Virus record (IMG/VR): IMGVR_UViG_3300042509_001825
Span: 1 to 41,603 of that record
Strand: one strand, 5' to 3'
From: a virus
Length of the DNA stretch: 41,603 bases
Part shown: positions 30,116 through 37,813 of the stretch, one piece after another
Layout: the number at the start of each line of letters is the position of its first letter
Numbering within the stretch: the first letter of the stretch is position 1
Notes under the pieces: model-generated
What the model was told of the DNA's origin: nothing
The model's input: only the letters and a program-made list of their open reading frames with translations
Database searches by the model: none
Translations under genes and position numbers: made by a program

Positions 30116-30463
30116 TCAGAGGTTGAACAGCTGCACGGTGAGGGTCGAGGCGCCCTTCAGCTCCACCACGCCCTGGCAGTAGTAGCGGATGGTCGACAGC
30201 ACCACCGCGAAGGACAGGCCCGCGGCGATGACGATGGGCACGCCAGCGGCGACCGAGACGTTGCCCAGGCCCTCGATGGCTACGGTGGTGCCGTCCACGC
30301 CGTCGATGGTCACGGTCAGGCTGCCGGCCGTGGTGTTGCGGAACACCAGCAGCTGCTTGCGGGTCGGGTCGAAGGTGATGGTGTCGCTTGCGCTCATCGT
30401 GGTGATGGGCGCGGCGAAGGCACCGGCGGGGGTGCTGGCGTCGATTGCGGTGATGGCGGCCAT
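30116..30463 (-). CDS. Minor tail or decoration protein
   Basis: 115 residues, nearly all beta-like with Thr/Ala/Gly: ITAIDASTPAGAFAAPITTM, RKQLLVFRNTTAGSLTVTID, VSVAAGVPIVIAAGLSFAVV. This resembles a small Ig-like or jelly-roll virion decoration protein. It follows the tail tube gene and precedes the chaperone gene. Virion location is inferred from position and fold appearance. Confidence 0.65.
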   Translation of the reverse strand: MAAITAIDASTPAGAFAAPITTMSASDTITFDPTRKQLLVFRNTTAGSLTVTIDGVDGTTVAIEGLGNVSVAAGVPIVIAAGLSFAVVLSTIRYYCQGVVELKGASTLTVQLFNL

Positions 30464-30485
30464 GTTTCAGTGCTCCGGGTTCAGA

Positions 30486-30947
30486 TCAGGGGACGGGGAC
30501 GTAGGACACGGCGCCGTTACTCATGGCCGAGAGGGACCAGGTGGCAACGTCCGAATAAGGGCGCTCATCGGACCACTCGCTGACGATGAACGGGCCGGTG
30601 TAGCTGTCGCCGTCCGGGTCGATCATCTTGAACCAGACCTTCGGCTGGTTGCCCGTGCCGGCGCCCGGGTTGATCACGTGCGCCTTCAGCGCCTTCTGGT
30701 TGGCCACCGCCTCCCCGTAGCTCACGCCGTCGCCGGAGAACTCCACGCCCTTGAAGGAGACGATGTTTTCCTTGGTGAAGGACGGCGAGGTGTCCGCGGT
30801 GGCGTCCACGGTGTCCCAGCTGGTCGTCATGGTCTTGCCGCGCATCGAGCCGAGGCGCTGGAAGGTCAGGGTCGCCGGGTTGACGGTTTCCGCCGCGATG
30901 GCATACGAAACAACAACGTCCCGGCCTACAAATTTCGGAGAGGGCAT
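30486..30947 (-). CDS. Major tail tube protein
   Basis: 153 residues. The sequence has the usual features of a siphophage tube protein: MPSPKFVGRDVVVSYAIAAE, MRGKTMTTSWDTVDATADTS, FTKENIVSFKGVEFSGDGVS and PYSDVATWSLSAMSNG. The central WDTVDATAD/F..G.eFSG pattern is common in tail tube proteins with a two-sheet sandwich. It sits between the tail terminator candidate and the chaperone gene, which is the standard order. Expected to be one of the most abundant virion proteins. Confidence 0.85.
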   Translation of the reverse strand: MPSPKFVGRDVVVSYAIAAETVNPATLTFQRLGSMRGKTMTTSWDTVDATADTSPSFTKENIVSFKGVEFSGDGVSYGEAVANQKALKAHVINPGAGTGNQPKVWFKMIDPDGDSYTGPFIVSEWSDERPYSDVATWSLSAMSNGAVSYVPVP

Positions 30948-30956
30948 CTTTTAACC

Positions 30957-31304
30957 TCAGTTGGTGATTGCCGAGATGGCGAGTTCAAACACGGGCCGGC
31001 CATCGTTGGTCGGCATGTAGACCGGCTCGGCCGGTTGCAGGAACACCAGGGAGCCGCTCGACAGGCGCATGGCCTCGATGAGGGCATCTGCGGCGGCCTC
31101 GGCCACCGCGGCGGATTCGTTCTTGGCGCCGATCAGCGCGAGGGTGAACTGCGGCTGCCGCACCAGCTCAGCGGGGAGGCCGCCAGCGGGGCGCAGCACG
31201 GCGAAGCGGGCCGACTCGAGGCCATCGACCCAGCGGCCGAACTGCACGCGCCAGCCGGGCAGCAGCGGGGTGATGAAGGATCGGATGGCGTCAGCGGCAG
31301 ACAT
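30957..31304 (-). CDS. Tail terminator-like protein
   Basis: 115 residues from the ATG at 31304. SAADAIRSFITPLLPGWRVQ, FAVLRPAGGLPAELVRQPQF and LIEAMRLSSGSLVF match the small alpha/beta tail terminator (lambda U / HK97 gp10-neighbour) type. Position just before the tube gene agrees. There is no Shine-Dalgarno before the ATG; the late motif CTCCCTAGCAT ends 8 bases upstream. Confidence 0.72.
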   Translation of the reverse strand: MSAADAIRSFITPLLPGWRVQFGRWVDGLESARFAVLRPAGGLPAELVRQPQFTLALIGAKNESAAVAEAAADALIEAMRLSSGSLVFLQPAEPVYMPTNDGRPVFELAISAITN

Positions 31305-31312
31305 GCTTGCGC

Positions 31313-31323
31313 ATGCTAGGGAG
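31313..31323 (-). promoter_or_regulatory. Late motif copy 8 bases before the tail terminator start
   Basis: Coding-strand CTCCCTAGCAT in the 39-base gap between the gp10-like stop (31344) and the ATG at 31304. The distance to the ATG is exactly 8 bases, and GCGCAAGC between them offers no ribosome-binding site. Same geometry as at 23926 and 37802. Confidence 0.62.
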
Positions 31324-31343
31324 GCGCCCGCGCGGTGCGCGCG

Positions 31344-31691
31344 TCAGGTCTTGATTGCGCCCGCCAGCACGCGGCGGATGTTGGGCTCGGCGTTCTCGAA
31401 CCCCTTCTTCAGGAACTCCTTCTCCGCCGTCGCGCGGGTGAAGTTCTGCGGGTTGTCCGGGTCGTGCACGGCCAGCGCGTACTGGGCCGTATAGCCTACG
31501 GTCCCGACAATGCTTTCGCCGTCCTTCTCGACCTGGCGGAACTGGCTGTTCAGGAGGTTCGAGGTATCGATGGGGGTCAGCACGCTGGCCTCGCTGGCGC
31601 CGAGAATCAGGGCCTGCGTCATGCCCTTGGCCGCCCGCTCCTGCACCTTGTGGCGGAACTGCGGCAGCCGGTTGACGATGCGGGTCGCCAT
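31344..31691 (-). CDS. HK97 gp10-type head-tail/tail component
   Basis: 115 residues: RIVNRLPQFRHKVQERAAKG, MTQALILGASEASVLTPIDT, SNLLNSQFRQVEKDG, VGYTAQYALAVHDPD. The helix followed by TPIDTGNL-like turn and GYTAxYA strand is the HK97 gp10 family signature. Such proteins act at the neck between head and tail. The start at 31691 shares one base with the stop of the upstream gene. Confidence 0.82.
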   Translation of the reverse strand: MATRIVNRLPQFRHKVQERAAKGMTQALILGASEASVLTPIDTSNLLNSQFRQVEKDGESIVGTVGYTAQYALAVHDPDNPQNFTRATAEKEFLKKGFENAEPNIRRVLAGAIKT

Positions 31692-32032
31692 CAGGTCGCC
31701 ACCCGGAAGTCATCGGCCACATTGCCGAAGGTGTCGGCGTAGCGCGTCACGGCGCGCACCTCAAACGCACCGGCGGCCAGGGGCGAGGGCAGCGCGCTTT
31801 CCCCGATCAGGATCATGTCGCCGCGCTTGATATCGGCGCGCTCGGTGTGGATGATCTGGCGGGTGGTGAACTCCTGTCCCATGGCGTCGGTCATCCGCAT
31901 GGCCTCGGCGCTGTAGTCGCAGGCGAGCACGAACGGGCCCCCGTAGGTGGCGACGCCGGTCCAGTCATCGCGGCCCAGCAGGGGCCACAGGGTGGCGCGG
32001 CTGGTGTAGCTCCAGGCTGCTGCGGCGCTCAC
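31691..32032 (-). CDS. Head closure / head-tail joining protein
   Basis: 113 residues, beta-rich: AAAWSYTSRATLWPLLGRDD, ATYGGPFVLACDYSAEAMRM, EFTTRQIIHTERADIKRGDM, ILIGESALPSPLAAGAFEVR. The FTTRQIIHTE/IKRGDMI pattern is typical of stopper-type proteins that close the portal after packaging. It is between the connector and gp10-like genes, the expected position. Assigned by pattern and synteny. Confidence 0.7.
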   Translation of the reverse strand: MSAAAAWSYTSRATLWPLLGRDDWTGVATYGGPFVLACDYSAEAMRMTDAMGQEFTTRQIIHTERADIKRGDMILIGESALPSPLAAGAFEVRAVTRYADTFGNVADDFRVAT

Positions 32033-32042
32033 GGTGCGGCCC

Positions 32043-32408
32043 TCACACCACCATGAACATCGTGGCGGTAGCCGGGTCGGGGCCGATCAGCGCAGTGACC
32101 GTGCCCGCGGTGTCCAGGGCCAGCAGGGAGCGGCGCAGGGCCGACAGGTCGCCGTCCGGGTTCTTGAAGCTGCGCGAGGCGCCGGAGGGGGCGCCCTGCG
32201 ATGCGATGCGGCGGGGTGCGCCGGCTGCGGCGATCAGGGCCACGGCCATGCACTGCACCAGCGTCTGGTCCGCCGCGCTGTAGCCGGCGGAGACCATGGC
32301 GGCCTCGGCCGTCGCCACCTTGGCCACAGCTGCGTCGACCAGGAACCCAGGCACCGAGATGCCGAGCGACTGGTCGAGGTACTGCTGCGCCTGGGTGGTG
32401 GTGATCAC
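32043..32408 (-). CDS. Head-tail connector (adaptor) protein
   Basis: 121 residues, helical in the first two thirds: ITTTQAQQYLDQSLGISVPG, FLVDAAVAKVATAEAAMVSA, QTLVQCMAVALIAAAGAPRR, LSALRRSLLALDTAG. This matches the short helical adaptor (HK97 gp6-like) type that docks under the portal. It is placed after the capsid block and before the stopper-like gene. The C-terminal tail (IGPDPATATMFMVV) would contact the portal clip. Confidence 0.7.
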   Translation of the reverse strand: MITTTQAQQYLDQSLGISVPGFLVDAAVAKVATAEAAMVSAGYSAADQTLVQCMAVALIAAAGAPRRIASQGAPSGASRSFKNPDGDLSALRRSLLALDTAGTVTALIGPDPATATMFMVV

Positions 32409-32420
32409 GGCGGGCGGGCG

Positions 32421-32654
32421 TCAGGCCTTGCTGCCCGCCCGGCGCGGCTTTGCCGGCTCGGCAGCGGGGGCCTCGGCAGCGGGGGCGGCCTGGGCCTTGT
32501 CGCTGCTCGGGAAGGCCACCGTCGCCGCCCCGGCGTCCGGCGCTGCCGCGCACTTGCCCGCGGCCCACTCCGGCACGCTGCCCAGGTCGATGATGTCGCC
32601 GACCTGGGCGCCTGCTGGCCACGGGGCCTTGAGCGCGGTGATGCGAAACAGCAT
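32421..32654 (-). CDS. Small head protein, hypothetical
   Basis: 77 residues: an N-terminal beta part (MLFRITALKAPWPAGAQVGD, IIDLGSVPEWAAGKC) and a C-terminal Ala/Pro/Lys-rich tail ending KPRRAGSKA. It lies between the major capsid gene and the adaptor gene, a place often held by small proteins of this two-part type. The tail is flexible and basic. Function unknown; a minor head protein is likely. Confidence 0.65.
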   Translation of the reverse strand: MLFRITALKAPWPAGAQVGDIIDLGSVPEWAAGKCAAAPDAGAATVAFPSSDKAQAAPAAEAPAAEPAKPRRAGSKA

Positions 32655-32659
32655 GCCGT

Positions 32660-33658
32660 TCAGCTCGTGGTGGTGTGGGCGATCTGCGTCTGCCCGTTGG
32701 CGTCGACGCGGAACTGCGGGGCGACCGCGGCCATCACGCCGAACACGTAGTCGTCCTCCGGGTTCTGGCGCATCTTGGGGCGGGTCACCATCGGCATGGC
32801 CGACAGGATCGAGCCCCAGTCGCCGCTCCCCAGGCCGGCCACGCCGATCAGGTTGTTGGCTGGCACCTTCGACGCGGGCACCACGGCCTCGATCTGCTCG
32901 ATCTCGAGGATGCGCTGCAGGATCGTTTTCGGGTAGCCGGCGGCGAACTCGTTCGAGCTGGCCACGAACCAGTTCGAGTAGTTCAGGAACAGCGTGATCT
33001 TGCCGAAGGCGTTGTCACCGATCAGCAGGGTGCAGATCTGGCGGACGGCGGTCAGCCACTCGGCGCCCGTCGCGGTGGCCAGGGTCAGGCCGTGCGTGCC
33101 GGTGTTGCGCTGCGGGTGGTTGCGCAGGCCGTAGATCGTCGAGCCGCCGACAACGATGGACGACAGGCCGTTCAGCACCATGTCCTCCACCTTCTCGGCC
33201 ACCTTGCGCTGGTGGTTGGCGATGGTCTCCACGTCCAGGGCGGTCTGGCCCTTGCGAATGACCTCCATCTGGCGCCAGCCCATGCGGGCGTAGCTGTCCA
33301 GGATGGGGACCGGCGTGCCCTCGTAGCTGACCACCGCCTGGTCGGCGGAGCCCTCGCTGCGGCCGTCCATGCTGACATGCACCTCGCCGGAGTCGGAGAC
33401 CTTCGGGAAGTAGCTCACCAGGTCGCCGATGCCCACCGGCGTGCTGTTGGCGGCGGCCAGGCGGTTGAACACCGCGAGCACATCGCGCTGGATGCGCGTC
33501 GCCCGGGTGTCGATGCGGCGCCAGGCGTCGATGGGCACGGTGGCCGCATTGCCCACCATGTCGCCAGCGCAGGCCTGGGCCAGCGCAGTCATGCGGGTGT
33601 TGAACCCGGCCCGCGCCGCGTTGATGGCGCGCTGTTGTTCGTTCGTGAAAAGCAGCAT
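32660..33658 (-). CDS. Major capsid protein (HK97 fold, DUF2184/DUF6260-like)
   Basis: 332 residues. LFTNEQQRAINAARAGFNTR at the start, then IDAWRRIDTRATRIQRDVLA, DSYARMGWRQMEVIRKGQTA, MVLNGLSSIVVGGSTIYGLR, LLIGDNAFGKITLFLNYSNW and DYVFGVMAAVAPQFRV. The order of the RxGWRQME, VLNG and final VAPQFRV blocks fits phage major capsid proteins of the encapsulin-like HK97-fold group. Length is in the normal range and there is no sign of a long cleaved delta domain. A good Shine-Dalgarno (GGAGAAC) precedes the ATG. Confidence 0.85.
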   Translation of the reverse strand: MLLFTNEQQRAINAARAGFNTRMTALAQACAGDMVGNAATVPIDAWRRIDTRATRIQRDVLAVFNRLAAANSTPVGIGDLVSYFPKVSDSGEVHVSMDGRSEGSADQAVVSYEGTPVPILDSYARMGWRQMEVIRKGQTALDVETIANHQRKVAEKVEDMVLNGLSSIVVGGSTIYGLRNHPQRNTGTHGLTLATATGAEWLTAVRQICTLLIGDNAFGKITLFLNYSNWFVASSNEFAAGYPKTILQRILEIEQIEAVVPASKVPANNLIGVAGLGSGDWGSILSAMPMVTRPKMRQNPEDDYVFGVMAAVAPQFRVDANGQTQIAHTTTS

Positions 33659-33672
33659 GTTCAGTTCTCCGG

Positions 33673-34128
33673 TCAGGCCTTGACGTAGGGCATGCAGATC
33701 TCGATGTCGCCGAGATCGCCGGCCGACTTCGCACCGGCGAACCGGGTGAAGCCGATGATCACGTTGGTGCTCGCACCAGCGGCGGCGCGGCCAGCGGCGG
33801 CAACGATGACCTCCTGCCCCCAGGTGTAGGTGGCCGCGGCCATGGCGACCTGATAGGTCTGGCCAGGCTCCAGCACCGCGGCCACGCCGCTGTCGCCGGA
33901 GGCGTAGGCGGTGAGCAGCGGGTCGGTCGCCGTGAGCTGCTGCGCCGGGCTGGCGTAGAAGTCGCGGTCGATCAGCAGGCGCAGGTTCGGGCCGAAGGCG
34001 GTGGCCGCGGTCAGCGCGGTGGCCGACTCGGTGACGAACGTGCAGGGCAGATAGGCGCCCGCGACGGTCTTGTCGCTGACGGTCTTGTACTGGCGGTCAT
34101 TCGGACCGCGGTAGGCGCGAGACGGCAT
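33673..34128 (-). CDS. Head decoration-like protein
   Basis: 151 residues, beta-rich with many Ala, Thr and Gly: KTVSDKTVAGAYLPCTFVTE, GPNLRLLIDRDFYASPAQQL, AVLEPGQTYQVAMAAATYTW, GQEVIVAAAGRAAAGASTNV. This resembles structural proteins located between the protease/scaffold and capsid genes, usually decoration proteins. It begins one base after the stop of the upstream gene and ends 14 bases before the capsid start. Virion role inferred from position. Confidence 0.7.
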   Translation of the reverse strand: MPSRAYRGPNDRQYKTVSDKTVAGAYLPCTFVTESATALTAATAFGPNLRLLIDRDFYASPAQQLTATDPLLTAYASGDSGVAAVLEPGQTYQVAMAAATYTWGQEVIVAAAGRAAAGASTNVIIGFTRFAGAKSAGDLGDIEICMPYVKA

Positions 34129-34506
34129 TTATTTGCCCTCCTTCAGGTGTGCGTTCATGTCGTAGCCGGCGAACTCGTCGCCCGCGCTGTTGCCGCCGCA
34201 GTTGCCGACGACCACCGGGGCCGCCTTCGCCCGCAGCTCCTTCAGCCGCGCCAGGGGCAGGGCCTTCAGGTCATCGACGGTCAGCGAGCTGTTCACCGCC
34301 AGCTCGGCGGCCAGGGTGTCGCGCTCGGCGTTCTGGGCCGCGGCGATATCGGCCTCGAACCCAGCGATCTTGCTGTTGGCGGCCGTCAGTGCCTCGGTGT
34401 GCGGCTTGATGACCAGGGAGTTGTACGCAGACAGCAGCTGGGCATCGTCCAGGCCGTCAGTGGTGATGCCGGCGGCGTTCAGTGCCGCGACGATCTGGGG
34501 TTTCAT
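34129..34506 (-). CDS. Nested scaffold protein from an internal start
   Basis: 125 residues in the same frame as the DUF2213 protein, from the ATG at 34506. A very good Shine-Dalgarno (AAGGAAA, 8 bases before the ATG) lies inside the longer gene, which is not needed by that gene. Sequence: MKPQIVAALNAAGITTDGLD, then the coiled-coil scaffold part and an acidic/Gly end. This is the lambda C/Nu3 arrangement. A copy of the late motif stands 74 bases upstream, so it may even have its own transcript. Two products from one locus are expected. Confidence 0.6.
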   Translation of the reverse strand: MKPQIVAALNAAGITTDGLDDAQLLSAYNSLVIKPHTEALTAANSKIAGFEADIAAAQNAERDTLAAELAVNSSLTVDDLKALPLARLKELRAKAAPVVVGNCGGNSAGDEFAGYDMNAHLKEGK

Positions 34507-35427
34507 GCTGTCTGTTTCCTTGTGGTTGGTGACAGGGTGGTACTCGCGCACGAGGCGCACTTCTTTGGCTTGCCCGGCGAATGCTAGGGAGCCATCGGAC
34601 GAGATCGTGTAATCCTGTTGCCAGAGCCTGCTGTCGCGGTCGGTCCAGATGGCGTAGCGGTCGAAAACCTCGCGCAGCCAGGCCCCCTCCGGGAGCTTCT
34701 GCGAGAGGCCGGACTGGATGGCATCGAAGCTCATTTCGTCCGCGCTGTTGCCGATCAGCAGGCGCTTCAGCCACGCCACCAGGCCGGCGCTGCGCTTGTC
34801 CTCCGGCTCGGTGTTCACGGTCACCACCTCGATGGGCTCCGGCTCGCCGGCCGCGTTCAGCCACATCCCCACGCCATCGTCCGGGGTGCCCGCGCCGCTT
34901 TCGTTCAGCAGGATGGCCAGGTGGTCGTACTTGATGCCGGTTGCAATCCGGCTGTACTTCTTGCCCCCGCTCTCGCCGTTGGCGGTGACCATCTCGGCGA
35001 ACAAGCCGGTGCTGACATGGATCGGCTCGGCGTTGTTGCCGGTGATGGCGGCGTCCAGGCGCTCGAGCAGCCGCTGGCCATCCGGGTGGGCGCGGGCCTG
35101 GGCCTCGTTCACCACCACATCGACCAGCGTGCGGCCCCCCTCATGGCGCGCGTTCTTGCACACCGCGCCGATGTAGCTGGTCAGCAGGGCGTCGCCGTTG
35201 GTGGCGCTGATCACGCGGCCCTCGGCATCCTTCGGGTGGCCCGCCGGTGCGGGCTTGCCGTTCAGGCTCGGCGCGGCGCCTGCGAGCTGCTCGGCGGGGT
35301 ACAGCGCCTGATTCATCACCAGGCCGTCGACGCAGCCGCACACATCGCGGATGGTGTAGGTCGCGCCGGCCTTGCTTACGTGCGCGGCGTTGACGGCGGA
35401 GAGGATGTGAACACGGGAACGGGCCAT
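34129..35427 (-). CDS. DUF2213 prohead protease/scaffold protein
   Basis: 432 residues. The N-terminal 200 residues show the DUF2213 pattern: TYTIRDVCGCVDGLVMNQAL, PAPAGHPKDAEGRVISATNG, YIGAVCKNARHEGGRTLVDV, EPIHVSTGLFAEM, GIKYDHLAILLNESGAGTPD. The C-terminal 125 residues are a helical scaffold-like part (LTAANSKIAGFEADIAAAQN, AERDTLAAELAVNSSLTVDD). Phages of this type fuse a maturation protease to a scaffold, and the scaffold is often also made separately from an internal start, which is present here. Catalytic residues are not certain for this family. Confidence 0.8.
   Translation of the reverse strand: MARSRVHILSAVNAAHVSKAGATYTIRDVCGCVDGLVMNQALYPAEQLAGAAPSLNGKPAPAGHPKDAEGRVISATNGDALLTSYIGAVCKNARHEGGRTLVDVVVNEAQARAHPDGQRLLERLDAAITGNNAEPIHVSTGLFAEMVTANGESGGKKYSRIATGIKYDHLAILLNESGAGTPDDGVGMWLNAAGEPEPIEVVTVNTEPEDKRSAGLVAWLKRLLIGNSADEMSFDAIQSGLSQKLPEGAWLREVFDRYAIWTDRDSRLWQQDYTISSDGSLAFAGQAKEVRLVREYHPVTNHKETDSMKPQIVAALNAAGITTDGLDDAQLLSAYNSLVIKPHTEALTAANSKIAGFEADIAAAQNAERDTLAAELAVNSSLTVDDLKALPLARLKELRAKAAPVVVGNCGGNSAGDEFAGYDMNAHLKEGK
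34581..34591 (-). promoter_or_regulatory. Late motif copy inside the DUF2213 gene
   Basis: Coding-strand CTCCCTAGCAT, encoding part of GSLAF, 74 bases upstream of the internal scaffold start. Same orientation as the intergenic copies. If it is a promoter it would add scaffold-only transcripts; if it is chance, only the Shine-Dalgarno at 34515-34521 matters. Confidence 0.42.
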
Positions 35428-35456
35428 TGCAACCTCTTGGGGTGGGTTGCTGGCGA

Positions 35457-35467
35457 ATGGTAGGGAG
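35457..35467 (-). promoter_or_regulatory. Late motif copy before the DUF2213 gene
   Basis: Coding-strand CTCCCTACCAT in the 45-base gap between the Mu-F stop and the ATG at 35427. Here the gap to the ATG is 29 bases and a ribosome site (AAGAGG) lies between them, so a short leader would be made. Confidence 0.55.
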
Positions 35468-35472
35468 AGCGA

Positions 35473-36414
35473 TCAGGTGGCGAGGTTCTCGCGCTCCCAC
35501 CGCTCGCGCTCGGCCCGCATCTTCACCTTAAGCCCGTCCGTCAGGATCGGCTTGCCCGCGGCGTCGAGCAGGCAGCTGGTGACCGCACAGAAGCAGTTGT
35601 ATCGGTTCCCGTCCCGCTCGTAGAAGGCCCGCACCTCGTCGCGGGTGTAGACCTTCCCGCTGCGCGAGGCGTGCCAGGGCCGCGTGGTCGGCTTGAAGGC
35701 CGAGGTCCACAGCAGGCCGGTGCGGATGCCCAGGTCCTCCTCGGCCGCCTCGTCCTCCGCGATGCGCGCCCCGCGCAGCGTGTCGGTGATATCGGTCTGC
35801 GCGAACTGCCGGGCCTTGCTCCTGCTGACCTCCAGCGCGTCGGCGATCTCGGTCACCACCGCCTTGGGGTTCTTTCCGTCCACCACCGCGCGGCCGATGA
35901 TCTGCGACAGCCGGGTGCGGATCTCGGCCGTCTGCCCGGTCCAGTGCTCGTAGCTCTTGAGCTGGGCGAAGGCCAGGCGGTTGCGGTAGGGCGCGGAGTA
36001 CAGCACCGTCTCCAGGCTGCGGGCGCCGGCATAGGCGGCCGACAGGTTCGTGAGGTTCGCCGCACTCTGCGCCAGGCCGAGCTGCGAGGCCTCGGCGACG
36101 TAGCGGGACCACCACAGCTGGTTCGCGGGGTCGCGCCCGCTGGCCACCCAGCGCTCCAGGGCGGCCAGCAGCTCCGCGGCCAGGGCGCCCATCTGCTCGG
36201 GCGTCAGGCCGTAGGCCACGCGGGGCAGCACCACGTCATTGGCCGTCATCTCGCCCACGGCGTAGGACGGCACCCGCGCAAAGATCGCGAGTATTTCGGC
36301 CTGCAGCCCGGCGAAGCGGCGGTTTATCTCCGCCAGCGCCCGGCGCAGGATGCCGGCGGTCCCGGTGCGATCCCCGGCGTTTCCGGGGATCATCGGGTTG
36401 CGTGGGCGGGTCAC
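35473..36414 (-). CDS. Mu gpF-like minor head protein
   Basis: 313 residues from the GTG at 36414. The C-terminal half shows the Mu-F family pattern: ARQFAQTDITDTLRGARIAE, RTGLLWTSAFKPTTRPWHAS, RSGKVYTRDEVRAFYERDG, NRYNCFCAVTSCLLDAAGK, with the conserved NCxC and RPWHA elements. The N-terminal half is helical (LQAEILAIFARVPSYAVGEM). Such proteins (SPP1 gp7-like) are carried in the head and are associated with the portal during DNA delivery. The stop-start overlap with the portal gene is GTGA. Confidence 0.88.
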   Translation of the reverse strand: MTRPRNPMIPGNAGDRTGTAGILRRALAEINRRFAGLQAEILAIFARVPSYAVGEMTANDVVLPRVAYGLTPEQMGALAAELLAALERWVASGRDPANQLWWSRYVAEASQLGLAQSAANLTNLSAAYAGARSLETVLYSAPYRNRLAFAQLKSYEHWTGQTAEIRTRLSQIIGRAVVDGKNPKAVVTEIADALEVSRSKARQFAQTDITDTLRGARIAEDEAAEEDLGIRTGLLWTSAFKPTTRPWHASRSGKVYTRDEVRAFYERDGNRYNCFCAVTSCLLDAAGKPILTDGLKVKMRAERERWERENLAT

Positions 36415-37793
36415 ACCGCGGAGAGCCTGGGCGGCGCTGCTGTCGGCTCGCCACCGGCCGCGGGCTCGCCCTCTGCAGGCATGCCGTCATCGGCGCGCGG
36501 CTCGAAGTTCAGGACCCGGCGCAGCTCGTTGGCGTCGAACAGGGGCTCGGCGAGCCCCGACTGGAAGGCCTTCTGCATGGCCGAGGTCATCTTGTCGAGC
36601 AGCCCCGCCTTAGCATCGTCGCCCGGCGTGTCCAGCGGCGGCCACTCGACCACGAACTCGCCCGGAGCGATCAGGCCCGCGGCCTGCAGCCGGCGCACGA
36701 GTTGCTCCAGCATCGGCGTCAACTCGTTGACCTGCCGCGACTTGCACCGCGCCACCATGTCGGCCTGGTCCTGATCGCTGGCGAGCCGGCCTGTCTGCGC
36801 GCCGAAGAGGATCGTCATCGGGATCTGCACCGACGCCGAGAAGATGTTGGCCGCCACTTCGAACGCCGGGCCCGGGTCGGTCATCGTCGTCTGCAGCGTG
36901 CTCGCGGTCGCGCCCTGCGTCACGATGGCCGAGTCGATGTTGCGGTTCAGGTTGTCGACCTGCTCGCCGATGACCTCGCGCACCGAGCGCGTGCCGGCGC
37001 TGCCGTCGGGGTTCTGGGTGATGACCTGGGGCGATGCCTCGGGGGCGAAGTTGATCGTCACCGCCCGCGCGCTGTTCTTCAGGAAGCCCTCGGCGCTGCC
37101 GCCGCTGATCTTCTCCAAGTCGGTCAGCGCATTGAACCCGGCCTTCAGCAGCGGCACGCCGTCGAACAGGTCGCCGACACTGCCTTCGGCCAGGATCTGC
37201 ACGCGGGAGGGGTGCACATCGACCCACTGATCCGGGCGGCCCTGGGTGTCCGACGTTTGCGGCGGGCGCATGCGGTACTGGTACATCGTCGGGGCGCCGA
37301 AGTCCGGGCTGTTGGTGTCGCTGTTCCACGCGACCACCTTGAGCTGGTTCTCGTAGACCGGCACCAGGTCGACCAGCTTCTGGCCGCGCACCAGGGGCTC
37401 GCGCAGGGCCAGGCCGTCGGCGACGCGGTAGATCAGGCCCGCGTACCGGCCGATCAGGTTCCTGCGGTCGAAGTCGCGCAGCTTCTGCCAGCCGTTGATG
37501 CTGGTCAGCAGGGCCTTGACGCTCTCTTCCCAGGGTGTCGCCTCGTCCTGGCCCGGCGCCTTGATCCGGGGCCGCTCCTGCCAGCACTTGTCGACGATGC
37601 GGTGCACGGCGCCGTGGCCTGCCCCGCCGCGCTCGTAGGCGGTCAGGAAATGGTCGAAGGTCAGGTCGGTCCTATATCCAAACTGCCTCCAGGCGTCCGG
37701 CCGCTTGGCGTCAAGCGAGCCGAAGAAGCCGAGCAGGGATTCGCGGGCGCGGCTGATCTCCAGGTCGGAGGTGTTGACGGTGAGGGGGCGCAT
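36411..37793 (-). CDS. Portal protein (DUF1073-type)
   Basis: 460 residues from the ATG at 37793; the frame is open further upstream but that part overlaps the structured non-coding region and is not protein-like. The DUF1073 portal pattern is clear: LTFDHFLTAYERGGAGHGAV, RIVDKCWQERPRIKA, LRDFDRRNLIGRYAGLIYRV, VREVIGEQVDNLNRNIDSAI, IPMTILFGAQTGRLASDQDQ. It forms the dodecameric DNA channel at one head vertex and docks the terminase. The late motif ends exactly 8 bases before the ATG and there is no Shine-Dalgarno. Confidence 0.9.
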   Translation of the reverse strand: MRPLTVNTSDLEISRARESLLGFFGSLDAKRPDAWRQFGYRTDLTFDHFLTAYERGGAGHGAVHRIVDKCWQERPRIKAPGQDEATPWEESVKALLTSINGWQKLRDFDRRNLIGRYAGLIYRVADGLALREPLVRGQKLVDLVPVYENQLKVVAWNSDTNSPDFGAPTMYQYRMRPPQTSDTQGRPDQWVDVHPSRVQILAEGSVGDLFDGVPLLKAGFNALTDLEKISGGSAEGFLKNSARAVTINFAPEASPQVITQNPDGSAGTRSVREVIGEQVDNLNRNIDSAIVTQGATASTLQTTMTDPGPAFEVAANIFSASVQIPMTILFGAQTGRLASDQDQADMVARCKSRQVNELTPMLEQLVRRLQAAGLIAPGEFVVEWPPLDTPGDDAKAGLLDKMTSAMQKAFQSGLAEPLFDANELRRVLNFEPRADDGMPAEGEPAAGGEPTAAPPRLSAV

Positions 37794-37801
37794 GGGTGGG
37801 C

Positions 37802-37812
37802 ATGCTAGGGAG
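37802..37812 (-). promoter_or_regulatory. Late motif copy 8 bases before the portal start
   Basis: Coding-strand CTCCCTAGCAT between the terminal stem of the structured region and the portal ATG. The spacer is CATG-context CCCACCC with no ribosome site. Bases 37801-37812 repeat 38215-38226, so identical 12-base copies, followed by GCG after one differing base, bracket the structured region. Confidence 0.62.
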
Positions 37813-37813
37813 G

